A stretch of DNA of 64,000 nucleotides. Source: Tetragonia tetragonoides. Its lineage: Eukaryota; Streptophyta; Magnoliopsida; Caryophyllales; Aizoaceae. Position 1 is the first letter of the stretch, and each line of letters opens with the position of its first letter. Of this stretch, positions 37,366 to 50,066 are shown piece by piece. Location: contig CM076140.1 of the NCBI GenBank assembly GCA_038025085.1, forward strand, positions 21,577,501 through 21,641,500, written 5' to 3'. The notes under the pieces were generated by a model. It saw only the letters and a program-made list of their open reading frames with translations. It did no database searches and had not been told where the DNA came from. A program made the translations under genes and the position numbers.

Positions 37366-39979
37366 TGTGATACCCCGATATTTTCCATAATTATTATATT
37401 GATATATAAATTATTTATAATTAGTTTCGGAGATTAAATCATATATTTATCAAGGATTCGATTTATTCAATTAAAGCCATAATAATATTAATTATTATTA
37501 TGGGACTTTCATAAATTGTATTTATTAATTTTGAGGAGTTTAATTAAATTGTTTTATATATAAATAAGAATTATTCATATAGTTTTAATTAGTTTTAATT
37601 AGTTTTAATTTGTTATTTAAATCAGAAAATTATTAAATAAATTCCTAAACCTATTAGTATTTGACTTGGGTTGACTTAGGGCCTATATAAGGAAAATGTG
37701 AGACAATTAGTCAGTTTTGCAAACTGAGCCAAAACCCTCAAGCATTCACTCTCTCTCTTCTCCTAACTCACGGTCTCCCTCTCTCTCTCTCATCCGGCTC
37801 TCTCCTCTCTCTCTCTCTCCACCGCCGGTCATCTCTTCCTCCCGCCGGAATCCGCCATAGCCACCGGGGGTAAGCTTTTCTCTTCTCCCTCTCTCTTTCT
37901 CTTTCTTTCTCCCTTTCTCTCTCTCTCCCCGCGGGTCTCCCTTCACGCCCCCCTCGCGCGGCCTCCTTGTCGCCGGACCACCGCCGGACCACTGGGCCGA
38001 CGCCCAGGTGGTGACCGGTGGGCGGCCAGTCATCCCCCGCCCCCTTCTTCTCTCTCTTGTTCTCTCTTCGTCTCTCTCTTTCGCTCTCTTTCTCTCTCCT
38101 ATTCGCCGGAGCTCCGGCGACCACCACCACCGGCCATGGTGGCTAGTGGGTGGTGGTGGTGATGGAGGGTCGGGTTATGGGTCCCATGCATGGGTACCCG
38201 TGACATAGACCTAGTTTTAAAGTTAGGGTTTCGTTTTTATATTTTTCATAATTATTAATTCGATTTTCAGTATTTTTGATTTAATCGGAATTCGGATTTT
38301 CAAAAGCCTAGATTGATTGAAATAAATCAAGAATTTAATAAAAATATCAGATTGATATTTTGTTACTATTTGTATATTCGTATTTAATTAATACTTATTC
38401 GGTAATTGTTTTTAATTAGGACCTAACGAGCAAGCGTGATTATTGTCGATTGGTTGGAGCATACTTACTGTTGGTAGCGTATTAGTGGTAAGCGCACATG
38501 CCTACCTTCTTCCAAAGCCCCATCAAAACTATTTTGATGTGTTATGTGCTAATTGGGAATTTGTTGTGAATTTAATCTGCAAAGCATGATTAAATTATAT
38601 CTTCGTTATTATGAAGTTATTAAGCATGATTCACTGCTGTAAATATGAGTTATAATTAGCATGTTGATGTTAGCATGTTTTGGGAATTAATTAGTCCATA
38701 TGATGATTATTGGACAATTGTTGAATAGCGAATTATTAATATTATTATGCTATTAATTATATGCTAATTGGTATGGGTATTACTGAGTGCTAGTGAGCAC
38801 CTATGTATTATCGTTAAATGTCTCTGGTGATTTGTGCATTTTTGGATATCATATTACCCTGCCGAAGTGCTGCCGAAATTGTGCTAGACATTACTTGTCA
38901 TCATTATTGAATTATCGTCGTTATTGAATTAAAGCATGTTTGATTCTCATCGTATTGGGTTATCATTATTGTCGTTATTTACTATTCATTGTCAAGAGCA
39001 TGAAATGAATTAGTAAGTCGTGGTCTCGTAGTACCACTTATGTCCACCAATGCAAATTATGTGAATTGAATTAAATGAGAGTAAGACTCCTAATGGATCC
39101 CTAGGAGTAGTCGAGCAATCGGGATTGCACCTAATGGTGTAGTTCAAGGGATGAGTGATTCCCAAGTTACTTATGGACACCTCGCAGTGTGTCTGGGACG
39201 GATCATTCCCCATTTATTAAGTCCTCTAGGCTCGTGTAATTGTACTAGAGGTAGTGTGCACACTAGAGTCATTAAGTCCATGGCGTGATTGTATCTTCGA
39301 TGAACAGTATGGGTAATCGTTGTTCTATTCGCTCTCTTACATCTCTCTAATCAAGTCGGATTGTCTATGTCGTATTTTGTATGATCACTATACAAGAATT
39401 GTATGTAAAAGAATGTCGTTGTGCGTATTCTTGATTATATGCTTATGTGCATATGCAAATGAATTTCAATGATTCTTCTAAAACCTCAGGTAAGGTTTGC
39501 GAAATATTTTTACTGGGTACGGATGACGTTTATTCAGTTTATCTGATTTTTGTTTCTCTTTTGTTTCTTTTCTTTTCTTCTGTATGTTGTTTCCGTCACG
39601 GAAACCAAAGTGCAGGTTTAGTTGATTGAGGACGTACAGCTTGGAAGGTAGAGTTGGCGTCAGTTTTTAGAACTGTTTCTGTTCAGTTTAGATCGTTGGG
39701 ATTTTTATTGGATTTAGCCCTCTGAAGGCAAGTTGTAATAAATTTGGTTAATGGGTTTTAGCTCACTATATAGACAACTCTGATATTAACTGTTTAGTTT
39801 GTTTAGTTCCTTAGTAAGCTCCTTTTGATGCCTAGTCTTTCTTTCTGCTTAGCATCTATTCCTTAGTGATAAATGTTGCAGTGACATCCCCCCGGGTTCG
39901 GGACGGTTCAGCGGTGTCGAGTCGTGCACAACGACGTCGATAGTTCCCAGGAAATCATTGCGAATTCGGGGGTGTTACA
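37366..39979 (+). repeat. 3' LTR of K2 (2.61 kb)
   Basis: TGTGATACCCCG to GGGTGTTACA. TATATAA at 37684-37690, followed within about 60 bp by the CT-rich tract 37745-38105. Includes the segment (about 39,000-39,450) missing from the K1 5'LTR. Confidence 0.9.
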
Positions 39980-40610
39980 CCAGGTACAGGAAAGTCTGGG
40001 CCGCATAATCGAGGGAATTCAAGAAATAAAAGAAAAGGTTGACATCCTAGAAGAATGCACCTCCAAGCGCAGGAACACAGTCATCTTGGCTAAACAAGAA
40101 ACTTGGTGGCGTCAGGACCTCCTCTACCACGAAATGTCCAAGTACGGATTCATCCGTCCAAGGAATCCCAAGTCAAGGCTTCTCCCGAAAGACAAAAATC
40201 CGTTTTTAAGCTACACCTACTGCGCAGCTTAAGGACACCACATCAATCAGTGCAGGCGCTTTAAGGGACTAGTCTTACGCTTCATCAACTAAGAAACAAT
40301 GTGGCCTCCATACACTTGGACAGTCAACTGGTGTCGTCATAGTCAGGAATCGTACACCCCTCTTTTTGCACCAATGGAAGCTGTCATGAACGCATTGGTG
40401 TGGAGAGGTGACATTCAACCTTGCATCCCTCTGGAGGATGCCAAAGCTGCACCAGAAGAAAATCGTCCTTATTGCAAGTATCACCGAATATTTGGACACC
40501 ATACAGACGATTGTCTTCGCCTAAAAGACGAGATCCAGGGTGTCATTGACAGAGGAGAAGTTCCACCACCACTGAGGGATGGCGATGTCGATGATGGATC
40601 TTGGAATTAG
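39980..40610 (+). pseudogene. C-terminal part of Gag-PR protein (T4)
   Basis: Begins in the acidic region after the protease. It has the C-x2-C-x4-H-x4-C knuckle region (TYCAA then a stop at 40230-40232, then GHHINQC), a second stop (TAA, about 40290), then YCKYHRIFGHHTDDC and an ending GDVDDGSWN at 40610. Two nonsense codons. It confirms that the post-protease zinc module, not RT, precedes the stop in this copy too. Confidence 0.75.
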
Positions 40611-40979
40611 TTGGCTATAAGCAAGAGCTAGAAGAATCAAGTCTGAGTCCCCAAGTTTTGTCGAGTTAGAATCTTAGCTAAACCTTTTAGGTTGAGTCTT
40701 GAACAGGGGGTGTTCCCCTTTTTTTTTTTTCTTAGTCTAGTTTCTTTTTGACGGGAATTAGAGACCCTCTTCTCTAAAGTCATGTGTGCTTATCTTTTTG
40801 CAAATCAATAAAAATTCCTCTTGCTCATTTCTTCCTTTGTTTAGCTATTGATAAATCCAATGAACTCAAAGTTGCACAAATAATAAACTAATCAATTTGA
40901 GCAATGTAAGTAAACTTCACAAAGCAAGAATGCAAATTATCTCTTTTACAGGAATTTTAGCAGCTAAAATCCCTCAATA
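40611..40979 (+). other. Non-coding spacer in place of RT/RNase H (T4)
   Basis: 369 nt. AATAAA at 40807-40812, gcaatgtaagtaaac near 40904 and ttttacaggaattt near 40945. No RT motif in any frame. Same segment as 21133-21509 (inverted), 56985-57357 (inverted) and 63756-64000 (inverted, partial). Confidence 0.8.
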
Positions 40980-42313
40980 ATGTCACTCCACATACAAAGA
41001 AGAAGAGAGCCAGCCTTCTGCAACAATCTCGACACGAGTCTAACCCTGGATCCGATCGAAGAAGATCCTTGGTACCAAGACGTCTTCAACTACATCACCA
41101 AAGGCACGTACCCTCAGGACGCGCCAATAAAAGCTCAACGGGCCATCCGTCTCTTAGCGGGACAATACATAGAGTACAAGGGGGTTCTATACAAGAAGTC
41201 CCACAATGGAGTCAACCTCATATGTGTGAACGCCGACGAAGCCGCAAAAATCATGGATGAGGTACACAATGGGGTGTGCGGACCACACATGAATGATCGA
41301 ATGCTCTCTAGAAAGGTCCTACGACTTGGATACTATTGGACCACCATGGAAAGAGATTATTACGACTATGTCAAGAAGTGCATGAAGTGTCAAATATATG
41401 CCAACCTACAACATATGCCACCCTCAATGCTCCATAAATTCACATCCCCTTGGCCATTTTCTGTATGGGGAATAGATATCATGGTAAAATCACCCCGAAG
41501 GGCTCTGGACGACATGAATACATCCTAGTAGCCATAGGCTATTTTACCAAATGGGTTGAAGAACAGTCCTATGCTATCCTCACATCCAAGCATGTGTCCA
41601 AATTTATAAGGAACAACATCATCTGCCGATACGGCGTTCTGCATGAAATTACTAGTGACCATGGATCCCATTTCAAAGCCGAAACAGCCACCTTACTAAA
41701 AAGCTACAAAATCCAGCAACACAAATCATCCCCTTACCGTCCCCAGACCAACGGCGCAATAGAAGCCGCTAACCAAAACCTCAAGACTATCATCGACAAG
41801 ATGATAGAAAACTACAAAGATTGGCCCATAAAACTCTTGTTTTCCCTTTGGGGGTATAGAACGTCCATAAGATCATCCACAGGAGCAACACCTTATTCCC
41901 TACTCTACGGAATGGAAGTTGTGCTACCCATAGAAGCCCAGCTACCCTCCATGCGCATAGCCTTGGAGGGTGAAATTCCAAATACCCAATGGATGCAAGC
42001 TCGTTATGAGGAACTCATGTTCACATATGAAAGACGCCTACGGGCTCTAGACCATTCGCACACTTACCAGCAATGCATGGCAAGAGCATTCAACAAAAAG
42101 GTTCAACCAAGAAATATGAAGGAAGGGGACTTAGTTTGGAAAGAATTACGTGCCCCAGTTACTGACCCCAGAGGCAAATTTCGACCAAATTGGTCCGGTC
42201 CGTTCATCATCAAAGACATCCTATCAGGAGGCGCAGTTCGGCTTATGGACATTGATGGCATCGCGTTCAGTCAGCTCACCAACATGGACCAACTGAAGAT
42301 GTGCTACGTCTAA
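40980..42313 (+). pseudogene. Integrase of T4, almost complete
   Basis: Frame 40980-41528 carries the linker (EEDPWYQDVFNYITKG), zinc-binding region (DEVHNGVCGPHMND; KKCMKCQIYANL) and first Asp (WGIDIM). One frameshift near 41480 moves to 41450-42313, which carries HEITSDHGSHF (second Asp), RPQTNGAIEAANQN (Glu), LWGYRTSIRSSTG and the C-terminal domain FRPNWSGPFIIKDILSGGA, ending MCYV before TAA. All three D,D,E residues are present, so only the single shift breaks it. Typical Tat-lineage integrase without a chromodomain. Confidence 0.85.
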
Positions 42314-42624
42314 ATAAAAAAATAAAAAATAAAAAAATAAAAAAAAGACGTACACAAAGTGAACGAACTACGCTGGCTTGATTCCACATTGGATACGTAG
42401 GTAACCCTTTTAAGGGGCCCGGCCAAAATCAATCCAAAATTCCATTCAACTCATTCAAAAAAGGATAATCTTTATTCAAACTGAACGAATAAGCTCACAT
42501 TGCAAAAATCAGAATGCCTAAGGTTACAAAAAAAAAAAAAAGTGCAATTACGAGGGTTTAAGATAAACAAATTCCTATTACTTTTTTTGAAAAAAACTAG
42601 ACTTGCTTTCTAAAGAAAACTACT
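42314..42624. other. Convergent 3' spacer between INT and DUF7745 (T4)
   Basis: A-rich run, then the conserved block (42359-42411), then TTTATT at 42471-42476, which is AATAAA for the reverse-strand DUF7745 gene. No gene. Confidence 0.6.
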
Positions 42625-43961
42625 TTAATCCTTCTTCCCTTTATAAGGCTTCGTTGAAGAGTTCTTCTTTGAAAAACGCTGGCTTGAGGACGCCTTATGA
42701 TCGCTTTCTCGAGCTGGGGGCTTGCCTCCTTTCACAACGTGATAGCCTTCCTCATAAGGCACTTCCTTCCTTTTCTTGCTACCTGTTCCTGAGTCATACC
42801 TAGGTACTAGTTGCTCCCACTCCTCATGACGAAGGGCTCATCTCGCTTCTCCATCAGAGCAGGAAAGCCAGTTCAAAAAAGTCTCAGAAAGTCGAGTTGG
42901 GGCAACCATCCGAGGTACTGTCTAGCGATCCCTGTGACGCCACTATTTTCCCCAAACCTTAGCGAACTCAGTGGTCAAAGCCAAGGTAGGTTGTCTCAAA
43001 ATCTCTGATGGGATAACCTGTTTTAAGCCATATTGTCTCATGACCCTAGAAGGAAAGAAGCAAGTACTCTTGTACAGACCTACTATAGTAGTGTGAGAAA
43101 TGAATTTGCAACAAGCCACCAAAGAGGCCAAGCTCCACCAAGTCACATGCCAGCGAAAAGCAGGTCCGGCATGGAAAATGGCATCCCATTCAGCAAGGGT
43201 CTTTTCATCATATAGACTTTTTCGAACCAAGAAGCTAGCAGCAGTATAAGTCTTCTTTTTCCAGGCTTGAGAGGTACGAGCGATCATCTTCTCTGGCGAT
43301 TCTATAAGCCTTAGATGCTCGCATAACCAAATTTGAAGCAGCAGGGGGCTGCCAGAAAAGGCTTCGTGAGGCGAAATTTTCAACCTGTCAAGCCCAAAAA
43401 CAGTTTCTCCTATAACCAGATGCAAAGGAGAGTGCCTTTCAGCCATTTGATTTACCAGTCGCAACAACGAGGCTCTACCCAGGTTGGAGGATTCTGCAAA
43501 CAATAGGCGATTCAACAAGCAAAGTACAAAAGCCTGTTGGCGGCAACGCCTAAATATCGCATCCTGTTCAGAAGAAGGAGCAAACTTTTCACAGATTTGA
43601 ACTATGTCCACATTGACACCAAGAATCATGCTTTTGGCTTCTCCAGATGTTAAGCCTTGAGATTTCTTGTACTGATTACTAAAACCATCCCTCAAATAAG
43701 GCACAACTGGGGGAAGAACATCTGACATATTAGTAATTGCAGTAAATTCTTCAACTAAACGGCATAATTCAGAATTACCAAAACGGAAGACGTGCAAGTC
43801 TAGGTCCCAATAATTCAGAGCAGATCGAAGAAGGGGCCACAAAATTTTTGTTGGTCTTAGGGCCAATAAGGTTGAAATATGATACGGGGCCAGTTCTAGT
43901 TTATCTTCTATGGTCAGATTTTTACACCAGGCATCGAACAGATTTTCAAAGATTTCACCAT
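42625..43961 (-). pseudogene. DUF7745-type gene of T4
   Basis: Start ATG at 43959-43961, with a one-base loss about 12 bases in that shifts the frame. A long open stretch (42943-43866) covers TKILWPLLRSALNYWD, PVVPYLRDGFSNQY, NLGRASLLRLVNQM, WLCEHLRLIESPEK and ALTTEFAKVWGK, then a TAG. Further stops follow before the Lys/Ser-rich end (SSTKPYKGKKD) at 42625. TATA box at 44035-44042 on the reverse strand. Function unknown. Confidence 0.75.
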
Positions 43962-44532
43962 GGTAGAAGCTCTGAGAAATTTGAGAGAATTAAAGTCTGA
44001 AAAGGGGATACGACATTAGACATCCCGTCAATCCTATTTATAGGCGAAGAATCGGGTCAGAAATCCGCGGAAGAAAGCCCAAAGATAGAGCCGCCAGCGA
44101 TTCTGGCCAGCGCCGCTAGCAGCCCTCACCATTGGCCCAGCGCCGCTAGCGGCCCCGACCTCGGCCCAGTCAACATTTCTCTTTGTTCCTGCCGCCCGCT
44201 TGGTCCGTTCCGCTCGGTTTAAGACCAATTTTTTTAAATGCACAGCGGAGTTACAAGGCCCGAGACTCTCTTAGTCTTATTCTTTTCCATTTTCTTTTTT
44301 TTTATTTTACTCTATTTTAGGGGTTATAATATGTGTAATTTTTGCATTTTTCTTGCAATTTTTACCCTTTTCTTTACTTTACTCCCTAAATTATGTCCTA
44401 CTCTTTATTGCATAACACATTGCATACTTAGAGATTAGACGGGCATAGTCGAGTCATAATAGCATTCATATCAAACATATGCATAAAAACAGGAGTTCAA
44501 AGACCAAGGTCTACAAATCAAAGCCTAACTGT
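43962..44532 (-). promoter_or_regulatory. Promoter of T4 DUF7745 gene and PMD 3' spacer
   Basis: TATAAATA (reverse strand) at 44035-44042. GCC palindrome units at 44090-44162 (about four, ending with gccgctagcggcccc). Then the AT-rich block conserved with T1, T2 and T5. Confidence 0.65.
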
Positions 44533-47327
44533 TCAACTGGGGTCGTCATCATCATTGTTGTCATCCTCATCCTCAATAGAAGGCCCTTGACCATAGATCC
44601 CTAACGAGTAATAGAAGGAGCATTGAGTACTGAACGAGCTATAAATCGGCTAGCTATTATTGGGCCTCATGGCTCGTCCATCGTACACAGGTGCGTGCAT
44701 GGGAGTAGCTGCCGAAAACCCCGTCCCAAAGAAGCTCTCCGTGGCTTGGCTAGCAAAATCCATAGCCACATTCTGATACGAAGGCCTAGCCTGAGGTGCA
44801 TCCCACCCAGGGGCGTTCGCCCAACCTCCAGCCATAGGGGTCACAGCGGGCCTACTACTCGAAGAAGGCTGAAAACCCGCTGGAGAAAACATCTCAGGCA
44901 CAGGAATGCGCGGCATAGAAGGTCCGGGCGCCTCATCAACAGGAGGCATGGTCGCAGCTACAGTAGGTGAACGAACAACAGAGGTCTGCTCGCCGAGGAA
45001 ACTCTCATAGCTGACGAATGTCGGGGTCCCACATAGGATGAGGACCGCGACATCTGCATACAATCAAGACCAAATGTTAAACTAAGCAGTCCACTTAGCT
45101 AAACCAAAAGACAAAAGTGTACTTACACTAACAGTCCCAGACCGAGAACTCTTCCCTCTACCCATCACCTTGCTATATCCCTTCTTCAACGGGTGGATGA
45201 GCTTGAAGACTTGAGAAGTCTGCTCCCGGTTCAGCTACAAGGAGGAACCAAAGATAGAGTCAGCATTCAAAAGCAACAAAAAAAAAAATCAAGAAGGGAT
45301 AAAAACTTACCCCCGTACAACCATCAGGCAAGGGTAAGCCCTCCATAGCCTCTCCATCATCAATGAATAGAGGGAGCTCCTCTACTATACATCCCCCACT
45401 CTCACCAATGTACCTAACCTCAATTCTCGGCAAGGTCACACTTGGGGGATGGCCACGAGGAACTCTGGAACAGGACCTCTTGGGACCCTGAGGAGCCAAA
45501 CGATCCGCCTACAAGACAGAAAAGTCAGTATATTATACATATAGCTGAAAAAACACAAATAAAGATCGTACCTCAGAAGTAAGGTCCGGCATTAGACGAC
45601 CCAAGCAATAGGCCAAATACACAGCTGTACGATCCAAGCCAGCAACCTCAGGCTCAAGGAACCACGTAGCCGTCTCTCCACACGTCACGACCCCCAAATA
45701 CTCTACGCTCAGGCTGCGCAGGTAGAACATGGTGATAGTGGGGTCCCCCGGAACCAAATGACCACCCAAAGCAGGATAAATCAGTCGAGTCAAATGGTCC
45801 CCCAAGTACCACACAAAGCCAAATGGTCCCTCAAAGACCACCCGCAAGGTGGATACCCTGAAGGACGCGGTAGTAACATGGGCCGGAACCCCAGGCATAC
45901 CATCAAAGGCAGTCCACGACACTTGCAGATTACAAGATCAAAAGTTCATTCACATCAAATGAACCAAAAAGAAAAAAAAACATATATACAAGCAAGTCAA
46001 AGGCAACCTACCTCAGACAAAGCATGACTCTGAAAGGTAGTCCGAAAATGCTCTAAAGAGGCAAATGGGTGGTTATCCCTACCGACCCACCGTGAACCTA
46101 GTGGGAACATCCTCAAACCAGGACAGTGAGGACCAAAAAGCAGGAAAATACTCAAAGAACCACAGCTGCCAACAAGCAAGAACAGTCAGATACAACTCTC
46201 CTACAAAGTATGCATATGCAAAAAAAAAGAGCATATATGCGTACCTCCAGTATCCTCCACGGGCCAGAGATAGACACCCTCCGACTCGTCAACTTAGGCC
46301 TGCAAGCCTGACGACGCAACCTCACCAAAGAAGCATATGCAGGAGCACCAAATTTGTACTCATGTACTCTAGACAAGTCGTCTAAACATGTCAAGAAGCC
46401 GACCTGACACACACTCTTCTTCTGGGCAAAGATGGTTGCATCCAACAAGTAAGCCAAGAAAATATGAGCCCTCTGCTCCTCGGTAATCCCCTGCTCCGCT
46501 AAGGCTCCCCATAACACCGTCAAGGAAACTCGGTACCTCCGAAAGTGGACAGATACAGGCCCGTATAGATCAAGTAACCTATCACCCTGTCGGTGATAAC
46601 TCGCGTCACACTGTATACGACGCCCCCTAAAGGACAAGCCTGTAAATACAGCGAACTGATAGGGGATAGGGAACATCTCCCCCACAGGTGTGTGGAAAGT
46701 GTTCGTGGTATCCCAGACCCTCTCCAATAGCCCCCGGGAAACTATCCTAGTATCCCCAGAATGACAAGCCGGGATGACCGACAAAAAGTGCTCAAAGCCC
46801 GCAGCCCGGACTATCCCCCTAGCTCCCTCAAAAAATGTGTCCAACATCATGGCCCAATGAGAAGTGGACCCATGAGCCTGCAGCAGAACACCAACACCCT
46901 AGCCAACAAATAAAACTTTCTCAACACCCCACATACTACCAAATACAGCCAAAAATAATTCCACACAAATTATATACAGCTGACCACCAATCTAGTACAA
47001 TCCCAATTTGTTCGTGTGCCGAAGCACTAACAGCTCAAATTTTCAGTACAAAAAAAAATAAACTAAGCAGAACGAAAAAAAAGAGGAGGGTCAAAAACAT
47101 ACCAACCGAGGGTTAGACAGATGACTCTGCCTGTCCAGTAGCAAAACACTACGATCCCGAACCTCAACCGGGCGCCAGTCCACGCGCATAAATGAGTCCT
47201 GATACAAACTTGCCCCATCTGCATGTCGAGGGAGGGGTGTCCTAGAAGATGGAAGCCCAGTGCGAAAGAGGTCCCGGTTTTCCTCCTCCTCACCCATGGG
47301 ACGCTTCCCTTTGTCTGTGGAAGCCAT
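44533..47327 (-). pseudogene. PMD gene of T4, seven exons
   Basis: Exons on the reverse strand: 47103-47327, 46245-46877, 46012-46165, 45572-45923, 45312-45508, 45127-45234, 44533-45053. Starts MASTDKGKRPMGEEEENRD. Exon 2 is fully open and carries LLERVWDTTNTFHTPVGEM, GLSFRGRRIQCD and QKKSVCQVGFLTCLDDLSR. Breaks: one extra T in exon 3 (about 46140), acceptor of exon 4 changed from CAGG to CAAG, a frameshift near the start of exon 7, and TAG at 44650-44652 just before PIYSS. It is the best copy for defining the gene. Antisense to the element. Confidence 0.78.
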
Positions 47328-47681
47328 TGAAGAAGAATAGGAGTTTTCTCTCTCTACAAGTGAAAATGTCAAGTTTCTGATTCGCAAGCAACAAGTACCC
47401 ATTCAACAATGCAACCCAAAATTCAGCAACTAGGCGGAAAAATAAATAAGTTCAAGACAAAAACCAAGGAATTTGGTCAAGAATCGACTTACCTTGAAGA
47501 ACCTGAAGCACAAGTGAAGCTTTCGACAATGGTGGCTAGCTCGACAATGCTCTCGGCCAAGAAGACACACAATGAAGCAAAACGCGAAAAAAATTCGCCT
47601 CAAAACAATTTAGCCAGCTCAAAGTGAGCGCCGCTGCAAAGAGGCCCAGCGCCGCTATCGGCCCTATCCCAATGCTCTCGG
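47328..47681 (-). promoter_or_regulatory. Upstream region of T4 PMD gene, truncated
   Basis: Matches 50340-50666 inverted. Two GCC palindrome units at 47626-47665. The phrase caatgctctcgg occurs at 47546 and again at the breakpoint at 47670, suggesting a join at short homology. Confidence 0.55.
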
Positions 47682-47895
47682 CCTAGTCGTAGGATTATTC
47701 TAGAGAGCATTCGACCATTCATGTTTGGTCTGCACACACCGTTGTGTACCTCATCTATGATTTTTGCGGCTTATTCGGCGTTCACACATCTGAAGTTGAC
47801 TCCATTATGGGACTTTTTGTACAGAATCCCCTTGTATTCTATGTATTATGCCGCTAAGAGACAGATGGACGGTTGAGCTCTTATTAATGCATCCG
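47682..47895 (-). pseudogene. Integrase fragment of T6 (left)
   Basis: Reverse strand: YIEYKGILYKKSHNGVNFRC and EVHNGVC, then MNGRMLSR, part of the H2C2 region. In-frame stops at the YIEYK region and within NAE*AA. Cut on the left by the T4 junction and on the right by T5. Confidence 0.75.
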
Positions 47896-49163
47896 TGTAA
47901 GGACCCGGGATTTCTACGGCCACGGAGTGCGTCCTTATAGAAAATTTGTAAGCTGAGGGCTTTAGATAAGTTCAAGGGACCATCGAGTTAGAAAAGTTTT
48001 TGTAAAGACGAATTGAATAAAAACCATGAAAGAGGTCACAAATATGCTATCGGCGTTTTATCGAAGGGACAAACCGAAGGGACAACCCAATAGCGCGATA
48101 AGTGAACTGATCATATTTTTAGAAAGACTCGCGCTCATATAGAACATATGAGTACCCAAGAATAATAGGTTCGGGGTCGAAGGTACGAGGTGGGAAGGTG
48201 TTAGGCACCCAACTCGCCCGTATTATGACGGCCTCTTCTAACTCAAGTTTGCTTAATAATTTAAAGCCATCATTCCCATACAAAACCGGATTAACAACCT
48301 AGACTTAGACTATTAATTGGTTCATCACAAGCATCACAGCATTTATTATTGACTCTTATTTAGACATGCATTCGATTGATAAATTGGGTAGCACAACGAC
48401 TAGACATGCTTGGACAAAAAATATTTAGGAAGCAATAAAGAACGTTTACTAGCATGATATCTACATTATGACTACTAGAAAATAAACAATTAAGCAATTA
48501 ATTTAATTTGATCCCTCAGGAGTTAGTACCTGAACTGTAGGCTATATTTGATAAGAATATTAAAAGACAAGATCTCAAGAATCAATTTGGAAGAAAGAGG
48601 GAGAAGCTCGGGAGTACTCAACCGAGAATAGAGTTTGTCAACTGTAGACTGTCTGTTTTGAACTGAGGGAAGAGAGTTGTATTTATAGGCGCATGAAGTA
48701 GGGCTGGACGGGTGAAGAGAGCCGATTTTTTGGAGTTGGGTTGAAAAATAACCGGGCCTGGGAGCTCAGCCAGCTCACAGCCGCTAGCGGCCCTGGATTT
48801 TATTCCAGAGTCGCTGACGGCTGTGGTATGCCAGCTATGACGACATCCAGTCTATTTTATTTTTCCGGAGGAATTTAGTGCTCCAAAAAATATGAAAAGA
48901 CTGTTTGACCCTTGGGCGGTAAAAGATGGATCTACCCCCGATTCGCAACTTGGCGACCAGGAGTCGAAAAAAGTCATGAGAGGTGTCGTTGGAAAGCTCT
49001 TGAACAGGGCTTTTGAATGGGACTGGAATAAAGGAGTGATCGAGGAAAAACCTGAGACCTTATCTTACCTATTAAAGCAAAAATAGCTTTCAAGTTTATA
49101 AATTACTCCTTTCATCATCGGGCTTTTGCGGAGAAATCTGAAGGTGCTTTTTTGGCGTCTACA
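47896..49163 (-). repeat. 3' LTR of T5 (1.27 kb)
   Basis: TGTAAGGACCCGGG to TTGGCGTCTACA. TATAAATA (element strand) at 48680-48687. Two GCC palindrome units at 48778-48832, against about seven in the other LTR, which largely explains the about 97-bp length difference. Confidence 0.9.
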
Positions 49164-49177
49164 GAAGCCCCCACTTT
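49164..49177 (-). other. Polypurine tract of T5
   Basis: AAAGTGGGGGCTTC on the element strand, directly beside the 3'LTR and identical to that of T2. Confidence 0.8.
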
Positions 49178-49736
49178 GATCGAGATTTAGTAAAAGCGGA
49201 GATCAAAGTATTCCGAAGGCGACATGCAGGAAGCTAATGTGCACATGGTGTGTGAGAGTGTACAGTATGTATGCATATGAAGACAAACCTGGGTTGGGAC
49301 ATGCTCGTAGCGTGCTAAGATTTCATCTCTTTGAACACAAGAGAAAATAAAGGTTATGGTTAGCAGGATAGATCACCTCTCGTAGATGGTCTAAACGTCT
49401 GCTGGGGACCTGTATTCAGAGTGAATGAAAAAGTTAGTAATACTTTGAGAATGATCAACGTAGAATGCTTCGACAAACGGTGACTAAACACCGCTCGGTG
49501 GGTGTCGAGATTCCGTCCCTGTACGAGAAACGAAAAAGTCGACGAGACAGCGCGATAAAAAATAACGGTTGTAAATGGAAGTAACATTTGTGAGAGTGAA
49601 TGGTATAAATGCTTTATTCTGAGCAAATAGTGACTAAGCACCACTCGGCGGATGCCGAGATTCTGTCCCTGCACAAGAAACGAAAAGGTCGACGAGACAG
49701 CGCGATCAAAATGACGGCTGTAAAATGGTTAAAACA
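49178..49736. other. T5 3'UTR, unique part
   Basis: Like 13371-13784 of T2, with one block containing accgctcggtggg or accactcggcgga present twice (about 49430-49560 and 49610-49720). No gene. Confidence 0.5.
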
Positions 49737-50066
49737 TATGAACAGTTTAAATGCAATAGCTTAAGCAATCATTGACTGAAACATATAAGAAACAAAGGAC
49801 AGTATAACCGCAATAGTTTAAGCAATCATTGACTGACACAAATTAAGTAACCTCGTAGAAGGACAGTTTAACCGCAATAGTTTAAGCGATCATTGACTGA
49901 CCCGATTTTGTGACGTTGGGACATTTGTAGGGAAGGACAGTTTCACCGCAAGCGGTCATTGACTGACCTGACTTTGGGACGTTGGGACATCGGGACTTTA
50001 AGATTTTGGGACATTGGGACTTTGGGACATTGAGACTTTGGGACATTGGGACTTTGAGACATTGGT
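49737..50066. repeat. Tandem repeats, T5 3'UTR
   Basis: Four imperfect about 60-bp units (acagttta... aagcaatcattgactga) at 49737-49980, then a short minisatellite of gggacattgggacttt (about 16 bp, roughly five copies) at 49975-50066. The T2 33-bp minisatellite is absent here. Confidence 0.75.

Larger units (their letters stand above)
35383..39979 (+). mobile_element. K2: Tekay-like chromovirus, 3' half
   Basis: Same family as K1, opposite orientation. Only the RNase H end, integrase, chromodomain-like tail, double polypurine tract and 3'LTR are present. The 5' half is gone at the junction with T3. The LTR end abuts T4 gag-PR sequence, so K2 probably inserted into T4 before its left side was deleted. 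Confidence 0.85.
39980..47681 (+). mobile_element. T4: family-T element, both LTRs lost
   Basis: Starts inside Gag-PR against the K2 LTR, then spacer, integrase, antisense DUF7745, antisense PMD and PMD upstream region. It ends near 47681 where integrase sequence of T6 begins. It has no RT, like T2 and T5, and contains the best-kept integrase of the window. Confidence 0.8.
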
